Below, piece by piece: positions 14,195 to 22,463 of a DNA stretch of 31,189 nt. This DNA comes from a virus. Positions within the stretch are counted from its first letter, which is position 1; each line of letters starts with the position of its first letter. The stretch covers positions 1 to 31,189 of the IMG/VR virus record IMGVR_UViG_3300020347_000681, one strand, 5' to 3'. The position numbers were made by a program, and so were the translations under genes. A model generated the notes under the pieces. The model worked only from the letters and a program-made list of their open reading frames with translations, searched no databases and had not been told where the DNA came from.

Positions 14195-14677
14195 TTATAT
14201 TCCACCATGTTCGGCTGAATTGAACATTGTAGGTATGTAGTTAATAAGCATTCTCTCTAATACCTGGGCCGCAAGTTTATTTGGTGTTCTCCAAACCCAG
14301 GCCTGCCAATTGTTTGGGTCATCGTCATAGGCCAGAAGCCCTTCGATGAAATCAGACGATGCCTTACCAGTCTCAATTTGAGCCATGTGTTGACGAAGAC
14401 GTTGGTTGCCATTACCAGTTTCACCAAAATAGGCAATCCCATCATCCTTGTGTATGAATGAATAGACCAAAGACTGACTGAGATTCGTAATCTTTTCAAA
14501 TAGGTTCACAACCTCTGGCTCTGGCAATCCATTCTTTTCGATATCTTCAAAAAACTTTTTAGAGTAGAAAATTGTCTCTTCTAGCTCATCAAAGTATTCA
14601 AACGCAGACTCCTTAATTGAATCAGACAGTGTAGCCGATTCTGTAAAGACACTTGTCGTACAAAACATCTCGTTCAT
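14195..14677 (-). CDS. GIY-YIG-like nuclease domain protein
   Basis: The 160-aa product has a helical N-terminal half and a C-terminal domain resembling GIY-YIG nucleases. LVYSF at 70-74 and AYFGET at 82-87 occupy the GIY and YIG strands with the usual 10-11 residue spacing; basic residues in NQRLRQH (91-97) and Glu141 in VLERMLINYIPTMFN fit the catalytic Arg and metal-binding Glu. The first motif is not a canonical GIY, so activity is uncertain. It abuts the ParB-like gene (start directly after its stop) and probably acts with it. Confidence 0.6.
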   Translation of the reverse strand: MNEMFCTTSVFTESATLSDSIKESAFEYFDELEETIFYSKKFFEDIEKNGLPEPEVVNLFEKITNLSQSLVYSFIHKDDGIAYFGETGNGNQRLRQHMAQIETGKASSDFIEGLLAYDDDPNNWQAWVWRTPNKLAAQVLERMLINYIPTMFNSAEHGGI

Positions 14678-15808
14678 TTAGACACCAATTAGGTCAAGAT
14701 ATTGTTCAGCCTTCTCACGTGTGATGAGCTGATCCATTGGAAAGACCTCATTCTCTTCACGAATCTGAGGCACGATACCAAGAATTTCTACATTCTCGGG
14801 TAACGTCACATTCCAAGCCTTCTTATATGCATCAAGCTGTCTCCAGTATGTGAGTGCATTGAGTAACTTGGTATTGTACCGAGTAGTGTAATCTTTTTGA
14901 TAGAGGACAACACCGATTTTCTTGCCTTCATGCTTGGCCAGAACCTCGGGTGAAAGTTTTTTCATCAATTGAGTCAATTCAATTGTATTAGCCATAATCG
15001 TATAATTCGATCCATTCAGAACTATTTCATTTTGAACATAATCCACCACACCATCCTCACCAGAGGTAAAGATAACATTTGATGGCACACCACACTTCTC
15101 AAAAATGGCTGTGGTGATTTCACGAAGTACAGCTGGAATTGGACTCCAGAGCAAGAGTTCATTACAAGTCTTTTTCACACCAGCCATGATGTCAGAGTAC
15201 TTGTTCTTATCTCGTTCTGCGTTCTTACCAAACTCTGCAAGGTTCTGTTTTGCATATCGGAAGACTGTAGGCAGATTATTTAAAACAATCTTTTTGTTGT
15301 CCTCCTTACTGTTCAGACCAGCAGTTCGTCGACCAACGTTGTTGAATGGAGCACCAAAAATACCCCAGTCTTTGTCTTTGTCGATGATGTGGTAGATGGC
15401 AAAGACACAATTCTCAATGGGTCGACCAAGACGCTCTAGTAAGATCTCACGGCGTGTACGACCATTGATGTAATAGTATTTGCCACCCTCTTCGAATACA
15501 GCAGGTGGGATTAGGTGGAGGTCAAAACCATCTCGTTGAATATCTTCGGCAATGGCAGAGAGATCCTCATTGGCATGGGCACGAAAGTCTTGAGAGCCTG
15601 CAAGGCGTTCTGGTTCGATATCATCAAACGAGATTGTTTCGATCCTATCAAAGACTACACCATACTTCTCAGTGAGATATGTAGTATCAAATAGTTCTTT
15701 GTTTTTGTGTCGACCAGATGAATCGATGAATTCCTGACACTCTAACTTGTGGGCTCCGGTGAATCCAGTTTTCTGAAGTTCGGATACGGGTATACAAACT
15801 TTATTCAT
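14678..15808 (-). CDS. ParB/sulfiredoxin-like domain protein
   Basis: The 376-aa product contains a ParB-type N-terminal domain at about residues 55-150: ISFDDIEPERLAGSQDFRAH, then AIAEDIQRDGFDLHLIPPAVF, then YYYINGRTRREILLERLG, the GxxRxxA-like nucleotide-binding motif being NGRTRRE. The C-terminal 220 residues are not recognised. ParB-like domains in phages have been found with CTPase, ATPase, nuclease or DNA-modification roles. A TTG at 15826 lies upstream in frame, but the ATG at 15808 is preferred. A consensus promoter lies about 30 nt upstream, and the GIY-YIG-like gene follows. Confidence 0.75.
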   Translation of the reverse strand: MNKVCIPVSELQKTGFTGAHKLECQEFIDSSGRHKNKELFDTTYLTEKYGVVFDRIETISFDDIEPERLAGSQDFRAHANEDLSAIAEDIQRDGFDLHLIPPAVFEEGGKYYYINGRTRREILLERLGRPIENCVFAIYHIIDKDKDWGIFGAPFNNVGRRTAGLNSKEDNKKIVLNNLPTVFRYAKQNLAEFGKNAERDKNKYSDIMAGVKKTCNELLLWSPIPAVLREITTAIFEKCGVPSNVIFTSGEDGVVDYVQNEIVLNGSNYTIMANTIELTQLMKKLSPEVLAKHEGKKIGVVLYQKDYTTRYNTKLLNALTYWRQLDAYKKAWNVTLPENVEILGIVPQIREENEVFPMDQLITREKAEQYLDLIGV

Positions 15809-15837
15809 AATAAAAATCTCAATCAATTTGAAATAAC

Positions 15838-15866
15838 ATTATATCAAATGAAAATGAATTTGTCAA
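15838..15866 (-). promoter_or_regulatory. Sigma70 consensus promoter for parB-like gene
   Basis: The minus strand shows TTGACA (15866-15861), 17 bp, TATAAT (15843-15838), full consensus. The -35 overlaps the 3' end of the epimerase gene. The leader to ATG 15808 is about 23 nt. Confidence 0.86.
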
Positions 15867-16711
15867 CACTTATTTGCGATATATTCTCTTAAATTTCGTT
15901 TGGGTTCCCAACCAAGGGCTCTGGTATTGTCAGTGATTACGTCAGCAGACATTCGATTGCCCTTTCTTGCTGGAAGCATATCAATCTCACCACCGAACAT
16001 TTCAGCGACCTCGAATACAGTGAATCTCTCAGGGTGCCCAATACCATACTCATCACCACTACCATGTTCACCAATCATCAACAGAGCATCAACAATATCA
16101 TCCACATGGGTAAAATTTCTCTGCTGAGAACCGGGGCTCACGACTGGTAACACACCAGAGGTTGACATGAGATCTGCATATTTTGCAATCAAGGTAGAGT
16201 ACCGACCGGTCTTAATCTCACGAGGTCCATATACATTATAAAAGTAAGTAATTGCATAATCAATACCAAACCACTCAGCATACATTTTGACCAATTCTGT
16301 GTTCTTGGCCTTCGACCAGGCATAGGGACTCATCACATAATCTTTGTCATCACGATCTGCAAATTTTGTCGACGAACCAGAATAAATGAGTTTACAGCCC
16401 CAGTCTCTTACACATTCCAAGACTCGAGTCGTGCCTTGAATGTTGTATTTGTGTACCAATTCAATATCCATAAACGACTGTTCAACCCGAGAGTATTCAC
16501 CCAGGTGATAAACCCTACTGATATCATTAAACATATCGGGTGTCAATTCAGTAGTACAAGCATCGATATAGGTCACACCATCGACGTGGTTATCTTCCGA
16601 ACCAGTAAAATAATTATCAAGCGAAATAACATGAAACCCTTCGGCGACAAGTCTTTCTGCTAGATGACTACCAACAAATCCTGCACCACCAGTAATCAAT
16701 ATATTATCCAT
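15863..16711 (-). CDS. NAD-dependent nucleotide-sugar epimerase/dehydratase (extended SDR)
   Basis: The 282-aa product is an extended short-chain dehydrogenase: TGGAGFVGSH (7-16) binds NAD, SGSSTKF carries the active-site Ser/Thr, and Y130-x-x-x-K134 (in PYAWSKAKN) is the catalytic pair. YFYNVYGPRE and NFTHVDDIVDAL match nucleotide-sugar epimerases such as UDP-glucose 4-epimerase. Exact substrate is unknown; with the dehydrogenase at 12605 it could act on UDP-glucuronate or UDP-glucose. ATG 16711 follows GGGAGG and overlaps the upstream TAGT-like gene by 8 nt. Confidence 0.9.
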   Translation of the reverse strand: MDNILITGGAGFVGSHLAERLVAEGFHVISLDNYFTGSEDNHVDGVTYIDACTTELTPDMFNDISRVYHLGEYSRVEQSFMDIELVHKYNIQGTTRVLECVRDWGCKLIYSGSSTKFADRDDKDYVMSPYAWSKAKNTELVKMYAEWFGIDYAITYFYNVYGPREIKTGRYSTLIAKYADLMSTSGVLPVVSPGSQQRNFTHVDDIVDALLMIGEHGSGDEYGIGHPERFTVFEVAEMFGGEIDMLPARKGNRMSADVITDNTRALGWEPKRNLREYIANKC

Positions 16712-17930
16712 GTATTGTAGGCCTCCCAGCCGGGAATTCATCAAGTTCAAAGTTCGGATCTACGATCTCTTCATCCGTACCATAGTTACGTATTAGGCTC
16801 ATTCCGTAGTTATCAACCTTATTAATAATCGGAACATCTTTCTTTAATATCAAAGCATTTTGTCTTGCGGGGAACCCATCCTTAGTCTTAATTGCATCAA
16901 GGTCAACGTGATGGTGTACCCGGCCGTATCTTTCGACAAGTGTCACACAATCTGGGTGCATCTCTTTGAGCATTCTCGACTTATTATAGGCTGGATCATT
17001 TTCACCCTCACCAGAATAATCTTCATATACCTCAGTCGTGTTTCCACCCTTTACAGTACCAGTTCTCAGTTTACCTTGAACGAATGCATATATGAGCATT
17101 GTACACAAACCTTCTTTGAGAACACGAATGCTGAGATCAACGTCCTCATTAAACTTGCCTCTCCATTTGTGTGGACAATTATTATCAATCAAAATACACG
17201 ACATCATTCTCGAGTTCAAAATGAATGGCTGGTATGGGCAAGGATCAACGACAAAGAATTTGTATTGAAATGAAGCCAGAGCCACATTTTCATAACGGTC
17301 GACAAGATCTTCGGTTGCACGAAAAATGCCAGAACCCTTCTCTACTCGATACCTCTTGTTATTATGTAGTCGGATGAACCCATCGATATTATCATCCATC
17401 AACCAATGTCGTGCATGGCCATTTTCCTGAGAATGTTCCCAACACCAATTACGAGCAGGCCCTGAGCCTTTACCGTGGTTAGAGAATGGCAGTTTCAGTA
17501 CAGTACCCAACCCAGGTGGAGTCGCCTCGACATATCTGTCATATTCTTGTGGTTCGACAGCGATGTAGTAAGGGACACCCATCTTTTCTAATGTTCGGGC
17601 AGTATGTCTAGTTGCCCACCGACCTTTACTGATAATGTAAATGGGGTATCGGTTATGGTTGCTCGTATCCTGCTCGACATATCGATTAGCCATATTGACC
17701 TCTCGACCACGAGCCGGATAATACACGACATTGGTTTTGTTGGTAAGATTATAATCCAGTCGATCACTGAAGTGTTGTCGATCTTCTTGCGACTTGAATT
17801 TGATAGCAATCTGTTTAAAGACGTCTCTTTTCAGAGCCTTGAATGAAGGCATACCAGCAGCATACCATTGTACGTACTGATTTTTCCATTCACTCTGCAA
17901 TTCCTCTACCGTGTCGACTGGCTGATACAT
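16704..17930 (-). CDS. TET-associated glycosyltransferase-like protein (TAGT family)
   Basis: The 408-aa product has an N-terminal module (residues about 38-72, KFKSQEDRQHF...TNKTNVVYYP) and a glycosyltransferase domain from about 94. The latter shows YPIYIISKGRWATRHTARTL, AVEPQEYDRYV, GPARNWCWEHS, LMDDN at 177-181 as a DxD-like metal site, and NEDVDLSIRVL at 261-271. These features fit TAGT glycosyltransferases, described for phages that glycosylate oxidised or hydroxymethylated DNA bases. Acceptor here is unproven. The start overlaps the kinase-nucleotidyltransferase stop as TAATG; the epimerase follows with an 8-nt overlap, so donor synthesis and transfer are co-expressed. Confidence 0.78.
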   Translation of the reverse strand: MYQPVDTVEELQSEWKNQYVQWYAAGMPSFKALKRDVFKQIAIKFKSQEDRQHFSDRLDYNLTNKTNVVYYPARGREVNMANRYVEQDTSNHNRYPIYIISKGRWATRHTARTLEKMGVPYYIAVEPQEYDRYVEATPPGLGTVLKLPFSNHGKGSGPARNWCWEHSQENGHARHWLMDDNIDGFIRLHNNKRYRVEKGSGIFRATEDLVDRYENVALASFQYKFFVVDPCPYQPFILNSRMMSCILIDNNCPHKWRGKFNEDVDLSIRVLKEGLCTMLIYAFVQGKLRTGTVKGGNTTEVYEDYSGEGENDPAYNKSRMLKEMHPDCVTLVERYGRVHHHVDLDAIKTKDGFPARQNALILKKDVPIINKVDNYGMSLIRNYGTDEEIVDPNFELDEFPAGRPTIHG

Positions 17931-18712
17931 TATAATTTACCTTCTTCTCTCATTTTTGCACGAATTTTTGTTGCACTAATATCATGGGTAGCATCGTCAA
18001 ATACTTCTTGTTCAATCTTATACCCAACACCCCTACCATAAGTGATGTTCATAATATTAGGCACAACACCTATCTTCACCTTACCACAATATTTAGCCAA
18101 TTTGTGTTTAAGGTTTTTAACGACCTGTGTCTGGTCAAATGGATTACTGTCATCGACCGGCATATCACGAATCATTAGATATACCTGGTCATGTTTTGCA
18201 ATTGCTCTATCAAAGAGCGCTTGGTGACCATTATGCCATGGTTGCCATCTACCGAGCATTTGAGTGGTGGGAGCCTTATTGTCCCAAATAAACCGATCAC
18301 TCAAATCCCAAGCGATATTAATAGCATCTTCATTACCACGTTGGTCAGTTACCATATAATCAAATGATGCAGCCATTGGTCTTTCGAACACAGCATTCGT
18401 ATCTTCGAATCTACCGGATTGAATTGTATTCACCCATACGGTATAATTTGCACCGAAGTCGAGTCTGGCTTTTTCAAATGGGCACACAAAATCTGCGATG
18501 GCAATTTTGCCTTCTTTGATTGCATCTTCACATAAAGAGTTCATTCGATCTTTCTGTCGGAGCCTCCCCTCATCAGAAAAGTCCCAGTCATTGGCTTCTT
18601 CTCTTACCTTGTCTGCGTTGAACCAGGCGACCTTATCACCCAAGAGTTTCACGAGTTCATTGGCAAGAAAACTTTTACCAGAGCCGGGCAATCCGAATAT
18701 CAATACTTTCAT
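17930..18712 (-). CDS. CysC-like kinase fused to HxGH nucleotidyltransferase
   Basis: The 260-aa product joins two catalytic domains. The N-terminal half has Walker A GLPGSGKS (7-14), FNADKVR, DFSDEGRLRQKDRM and IADFVCPFEKAR, the layout of adenylylsulfate kinase. The C-terminal half has GRWQPWHNGHQALF (about 154-167), the HxGH nucleotidyltransferase motif as in NadM/NadR, and ISATKIR near 246-252. A kinase plus nucleotidyltransferase could phosphorylate and then activate a sugar or nucleoside. Real substrates are unknown. It is translationally coupled (TAATG) to the TAGT-like glycosyltransferase, so donor activation is a reasonable inference. The start follows AAAGGA. Confidence 0.85.
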   Translation of the reverse strand: MKVLIFGLPGSGKSFLANELVKLLGDKVAWFNADKVREEANDWDFSDEGRLRQKDRMNSLCEDAIKEGKIAIADFVCPFEKARLDFGANYTVWVNTIQSGRFEDTNAVFERPMAASFDYMVTDQRGNEDAINIAWDLSDRFIWDNKAPTTQMLGRWQPWHNGHQALFDRAIAKHDQVYLMIRDMPVDDSNPFDQTQVVKNLKHKLAKYCGKVKIGVVPNIMNITYGRGVGYKIEQEVFDDATHDISATKIRAKMREEGKL

Positions 18713-18729
18713 TTAAGTTCCTTTTATAG

Positions 18730-19047
18730 TTAAAATAGATCCAAGATCCCATTGTCTTCACGTCCTGCCTTGTAGACAACATCTTTCAGTTTAGGCATGG
18801 GTTTCTCATCAATTGCCAACATGAAATCAATATAGTCTTGTTCTGTCTCAAAGTTCACATACAGTGTCTGCCAGGCTTCTGGATACTCAGAATCGACCTT
18901 CTTTCGAGCGACTGGTGGTCTATATTCTTCTTGCTCTTCACCTAGAAATTGTGAGAGTGTATCCGTGATGTTTTCATCTGCGACATAGCCAACCATATCA
19001 TCATATTCGGCTGAAGTGTCCTTAGTGTAATTTTTTAGCGTACTCAT
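18730..19047 (-). CDS. Small protein sharing a domain with the TAGT-like gene; C-terminal clamp-binding-like motif
   Basis: The 105-aa product has an acidic N-terminal half and a C-terminal module LYVNFETEQDYIDFM...KLKDVVYK at about residues 62-94. That module resembles residues 40-72 of the TAGT-like protein two genes downstream, with matching F, D, F, D, K and VVY positions. It ends GILDLF, resembling the bacterial clamp-binding QL(S/D)LF motif and the short hydrophobic C-termini of T4 clamp clients. It is the first gene after a consensus promoter. No function is known. Confidence 0.7.
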   Translation of the reverse strand: MSTLKNYTKDTSAEYDDMVGYVADENITDTLSQFLGEEQEEYRPPVARKKVDSEYPEAWQTLYVNFETEQDYIDFMLAIDEKPMPKLKDVVYKAGREDNGILDLF

Positions 19048-19076
19048 GCTGAGGTACCTCTGTTTCTAATGGGCAT

Positions 19077-19105
19077 ATTATACCATAAAGTTTTACAGTT
19101 GTCAA
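19077..19105 (-). promoter_or_regulatory. Sigma70 consensus promoter for the TAGT-like operon
   Basis: The minus strand shows TTGACA (19105-19100), 17 bp, TATAAT (19082-19077), with TGG before the -10. It drives the 105-aa gene, kinase-nucleotidyltransferase, TAGT-like and epimerase genes. The leader holds an AGAGG ribosome site inside the perfect palindrome GAGGTACCTC (19051-19060). Confidence 0.87.
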
Positions 19106-19113
19106 ACAATTTT

Positions 19114-21654
19114 TTAGGTAAAGAAATCTTCAATCGTGTCGATTTTCTCTGCAGACCAACCAAGGGCGTCTAAGATACCTTGAATCGGAGTGAGGAATAC
19201 CTTACTGAATTGTGTGTCGTAGTCAATATATTTAGTCAACTCCATTTCCTTTGGCAATACGCCAGGGAAACTAATCACATTCTGCTGAAGAGGATTGGGC
19301 ACTTTCAGATAGACAAGTTTGACCTTATCACCAGAGTTGATTGACACGAATTTCTTGTTGAGTCCTTTCTTCTTTAGGTAGTCATTATATAGTATTGAGC
19401 CACGTACGTGAATTGGGCAACCCTTTTTGAACAGAGTAACTCGATCCTTGTATTTCTCAATATCATCAGTACCGGAAGTCTTGGCAATATCTTCGATGGG
19501 CACAGATTTGAATTCGTCTCTAAATTCTTTGATGAAGATCTGTGTGTCTGCCTCGGTACCATTCATAATCACATCAAATGCCTGTTTCATTTTCTCTCGG
19601 CAAATCTCAGGCGTGGAGGATCGGACTGATTCAAGACCGGTCACACTGATCTTGGGTTTCTCATAGTGGACACCTTCGGAGTTGAGCACATTCAGAATAT
19701 ATCGTTTCTTGGCAACAAAGATAGCACGATCCGAAATCTTCTCACGTTTCATCACCATTGCATTACGATATGCACCCATCTTGTTCTGAAGTTCTAGGTA
19801 ACCATTTTCAATGATTTGCTCAATCTTTGTGGAGCAGACCTTGTCTAAGAACTCCTCGCCTTTCTTACGATCAATCTCTTTTGTGCCGAATGATGCTTGT
19901 ATCAGGTCACCAAAGTCCACATAGATTGAATCAGTATCAATGTAAATAATATAGTCTTTGTTTTCTGTACCAAGAATCTTGTTCATGTATTTGTTCACAG
20001 ATTTCTGGGCATATCGAATACTGAGCTGACCAGATGTAGTGATCGCTTCTGCCATTTCTGAAATATAATATAAGAAATATTTGTTGGCAGTTGCACCATA
20101 AAGGCTGTTCATGGCAATCTTAATCGACATCTGTGAGTTGTGTAATTGGCTGACCTCACGTTTTAGTTTCTGTTTGATTGCTAGATCAGTTTCAACCTCA
20201 AGCTGTTGTTCGACTGCAAGCATCTGTTTCTTCACTAGAGAACGATTATTGTAGTATTCATCAATGATACCGGGAATGATACCGACCGTTTCATTATCAA
20301 AGCAAACACCATTCGCACAAACAGAGACCGATGGGTCATCGTTGACGTATTCATCGTTCAGTACCATGTCTTGTGTGACATATTCTCTACGATCACTGAC
20401 CCACGTCTCAGGCGACATATTGTATTGCAACATGAGGTGAGGATATAGAGAGTTCAAATCAAATGACACGACCCAAGGATGCATGCCTTGTACTGGATTT
20501 TTCACATAACCACCAACCAGACCTTCAAGTGGTTGGCCTGGTCCGCCCTTGAGTGGTGGGACGATATTGTCTTTCAATAATCGACGATAGATTGTAGCCT
20601 CCCAAATGCCCACAGTGCCAAATGCATCTTTATAATCAACACCACCACCATACGCAACAGCCATCACCAGAGCCAAGAGGTTGGTTTCTTCTTCAAGAGC
20701 CGAAATCAGTTGTGTATCGACAAGATTATAGTCAAGATAGAGCTGAGGATTCTCTTCGTAGAGTGTGGTCAGGTTACCGTATGCAGAGTAATCTAGTTTC
20801 TGTTTACCGAGAACAGAATATGCAATGTGGTCGAGTTTGTAGGATTCTTGTGGTCCATATTTGTAACCAAATTTCTTGAACGCATCCATGTAATCGATCA
20901 CAGTCATGCCAGATATTCGATAGGTAGACTGAACCTTGTTAAACACTTCGTTGGATTTCTTTTGTAGATGTTTCCAAGGTGACAATCTCTTGGCTGTTTC
21001 TTCACCAAGCAAAGAAATGATTCGAGTAACAACATACTGAACATCGAAATATTCACAGTTCCACCCGGTGACAATATCAGGATAGTCAGAAGCCCATAAT
21101 CTTACGAAGTACTGAAGGAGCTCAACCTCTGAATTGAATTTTATAAAATTGATATTGTCGGGATCAATGCCGGAGATAGTGGCAGATTTGTCATAGTCTT
21201 TGCGACCGAGCAATGTATATTTGTCACTGCGAGAACTGTGGAATGCAATTGACGTAATCTCTTTATCAGCAATTTCGACATCAGGATAACCATCACTGAT
21301 ATCAACCTCAATGTCAAATGATACAATGTGGAGCTGACTGACATCGAAATCAATCTCACCAGGGTACTGTTCTTGTATGAATTGTGTTGTGTAGTTTGTA
21401 GTACCAAAGATCTGCATATTGCCAACATCTTTGTAGGTCTCTACGAACTCTTTGGCATCACGCATATCACCAAATTTCTGTGCGTGCAATTGTTTGTTGC
21501 CAATGAGTGACCGAAATTCACCACCTTTCTTAGGTGTGTGTAGATAGAATGTGGGAGCAAATGGAACACGATACGAGAATCTTTTACCGTTCTCGTAACC
21601 ACGCCATAGAATATTGTTGCCGAATCTTTCGACAGATGTATAAAAGGAAGCCAT
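19114..21654 (-). CDS. 43: Family B DNA polymerase gp43
   Basis: The 846-aa product is the replicative polymerase with 3'-5' proofreading. Exonuclease motifs are SFDIEV (112-117), DIVTGWNCEYFD (193-204) and YNLVDTQL. Polymerase motifs are SFDLNSLYPH (397-406), KIAMNSLYGATANKY (512-526), YIDTDSIYV (571-579) and KKRYIL. T4 gp43 has 898 aa. The C-terminus ends TIEDFFT, a short aromatic tail suited to clamp binding. It is a single intact gene with no intron or intein seen. ATG 21654 follows AAGG, and the leader has no strong hairpin like the T4 autogenous operator. Confidence 0.98.
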   Translation of the reverse strand: MASFYTSVERFGNNILWRGYENGKRFSYRVPFAPTFYLHTPKKGGEFRSLIGNKQLHAQKFGDMRDAKEFVETYKDVGNMQIFGTTNYTTQFIQEQYPGEIDFDVSQLHIVSFDIEVDISDGYPDVEIADKEITSIAFHSSRSDKYTLLGRKDYDKSATISGIDPDNINFIKFNSEVELLQYFVRLWASDYPDIVTGWNCEYFDVQYVVTRIISLLGEETAKRLSPWKHLQKKSNEVFNKVQSTYRISGMTVIDYMDAFKKFGYKYGPQESYKLDHIAYSVLGKQKLDYSAYGNLTTLYEENPQLYLDYNLVDTQLISALEEETNLLALVMAVAYGGGVDYKDAFGTVGIWEATIYRRLLKDNIVPPLKGGPGQPLEGLVGGYVKNPVQGMHPWVVSFDLNSLYPHLMLQYNMSPETWVSDRREYVTQDMVLNDEYVNDDPSVSVCANGVCFDNETVGIIPGIIDEYYNNRSLVKKQMLAVEQQLEVETDLAIKQKLKREVSQLHNSQMSIKIAMNSLYGATANKYFLYYISEMAEAITTSGQLSIRYAQKSVNKYMNKILGTENKDYIIYIDTDSIYVDFGDLIQASFGTKEIDRKKGEEFLDKVCSTKIEQIIENGYLELQNKMGAYRNAMVMKREKISDRAIFVAKKRYILNVLNSEGVHYEKPKISVTGLESVRSSTPEICREKMKQAFDVIMNGTEADTQIFIKEFRDEFKSVPIEDIAKTSGTDDIEKYKDRVTLFKKGCPIHVRGSILYNDYLKKKGLNKKFVSINSGDKVKLVYLKVPNPLQQNVISFPGVLPKEMELTKYIDYDTQFSKVFLTPIQGILDALGWSAEKIDTIEDFFT

Positions 21655-21682
21655 AATGTACCTTAGTCAAATGAATCATGCC

Positions 21683-21711
21683 ATTATAACATGACCGAAG
21701 TGAAATGTCAA
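21683..21711 (-). promoter_or_regulatory. Sigma70 consensus promoter for gene 43
   Basis: The minus strand shows TTGACA (21711-21706), 17 bp, TATAAT (21688-21683), preceded by TGT and followed by GGCA as at dexA. It overlaps the last codon of the FkbM methyltransferase gene, so 43 gets its own promoter within the recombination operon. Confidence 0.87.
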
Positions 21712-22463
21712 TAGGTAAAATCAACCGGACGATATCTTAGTTGGTCATTGGAGCCATTACAGACGTAGACCATAAAACAGCCACCCCAATCACCGACCTT
21801 GAAGTTATCAATGAATTCGTCTGTCAATCTATTTGTGAAGCCGTCACCTGAGAATCTTATCTGCCAGGGTTCGAATGCACGGAGGAAGGTCTCGCGAAGA
21901 TGTTTGAGTTTACGAGGGCCATCTTCATCTAACATATGAACCTCTACAGCGATGTGTTTCACATTCTCTTTAATCCAAGGTAAATTTTCCTCGGTGAGAA
22001 TATCATATTCGCCACCTTCACAATCAATTTTTAGGTAATCTATTTTTTCAATATAATACCATTTTATGAAATCTTTAAATGATAGTGTGGGTACAGGATC
22101 GGGGTCAAACTCACCAAACCCCATCTCCTTATTCTCGCCCATAAATGCATTGATTGGTATTACCGGAGACTCTGCATTATTGCATACGTGGGAAAATGAA
22201 TTATACATTGTGGTGCGGAGTAGTGTATCATTTGGTTCAATAGCATATACCTTACTCGCTCCGTGGTCTAAGGCTTCACATGTAAACATACCGATGCACG
22301 ACCCAACGTCTACCACCACGTCACCTTCTTGAACCGTGTAATACCACTTATAGAGTTCTTTGTAGAAAAACTCAACGTACAGCGTATAGATTTCTTCAAT
22401 GTCATTACTCAGACCTTCGAAGCTCATGCCTTTTTTTCTGAGCGATTTAACCATGCTTGTCAT
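21708..22463 (-). CDS. FkbM-family SAM-dependent methyltransferase
   Basis: The 251-aa product has the SAM motif VVVDVGSCIGMFT (49-61), AIEPND as motif II and YLKIDCEGGEYDIL (143-156), the FkbM hallmark, followed by IAVEVHM. FkbM enzymes methylate hydroxyls, usually on sugars or small molecules. It could methylate a sugar produced by the nearby nucleotide-sugar genes, but it sits in the 55-47-46 operon. The ATG overlaps the gene 46 stop as ATGA, so the two are coupled. An in-frame ATG at 22454 is an alternative. Confidence 0.88.
   Translation of the reverse strand: MTSMVKSLRKKGMSFEGLSNDIEEIYTLYVEFFYKELYKWYYTVQEGDVVVDVGSCIGMFTCEALDHGASKVYAIEPNDTLLRTTMYNSFSHVCNNAESPVIPINAFMGENKEMGFGEFDPDPVPTLSFKDFIKWYYIEKIDYLKIDCEGGEYDILTEENLPWIKENVKHIAVEVHMLDEDGPRKLKHLRETFLRAFEPWQIRFSGDGFTNRLTDEFIDNFKVGDWGGCFMVYVCNGSNDQLRYRPVDFTY

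Noticed and set aside
19051-19060. Perfect 10-bp palindrome GAGGTACCTC at the ribosome site of the 105-aa gene
   Set aside because: There is no loop, so it cannot form a useful RNA hairpin alone, and 10-bp palindromes are not rare. It may be an operator but nothing else supports this.
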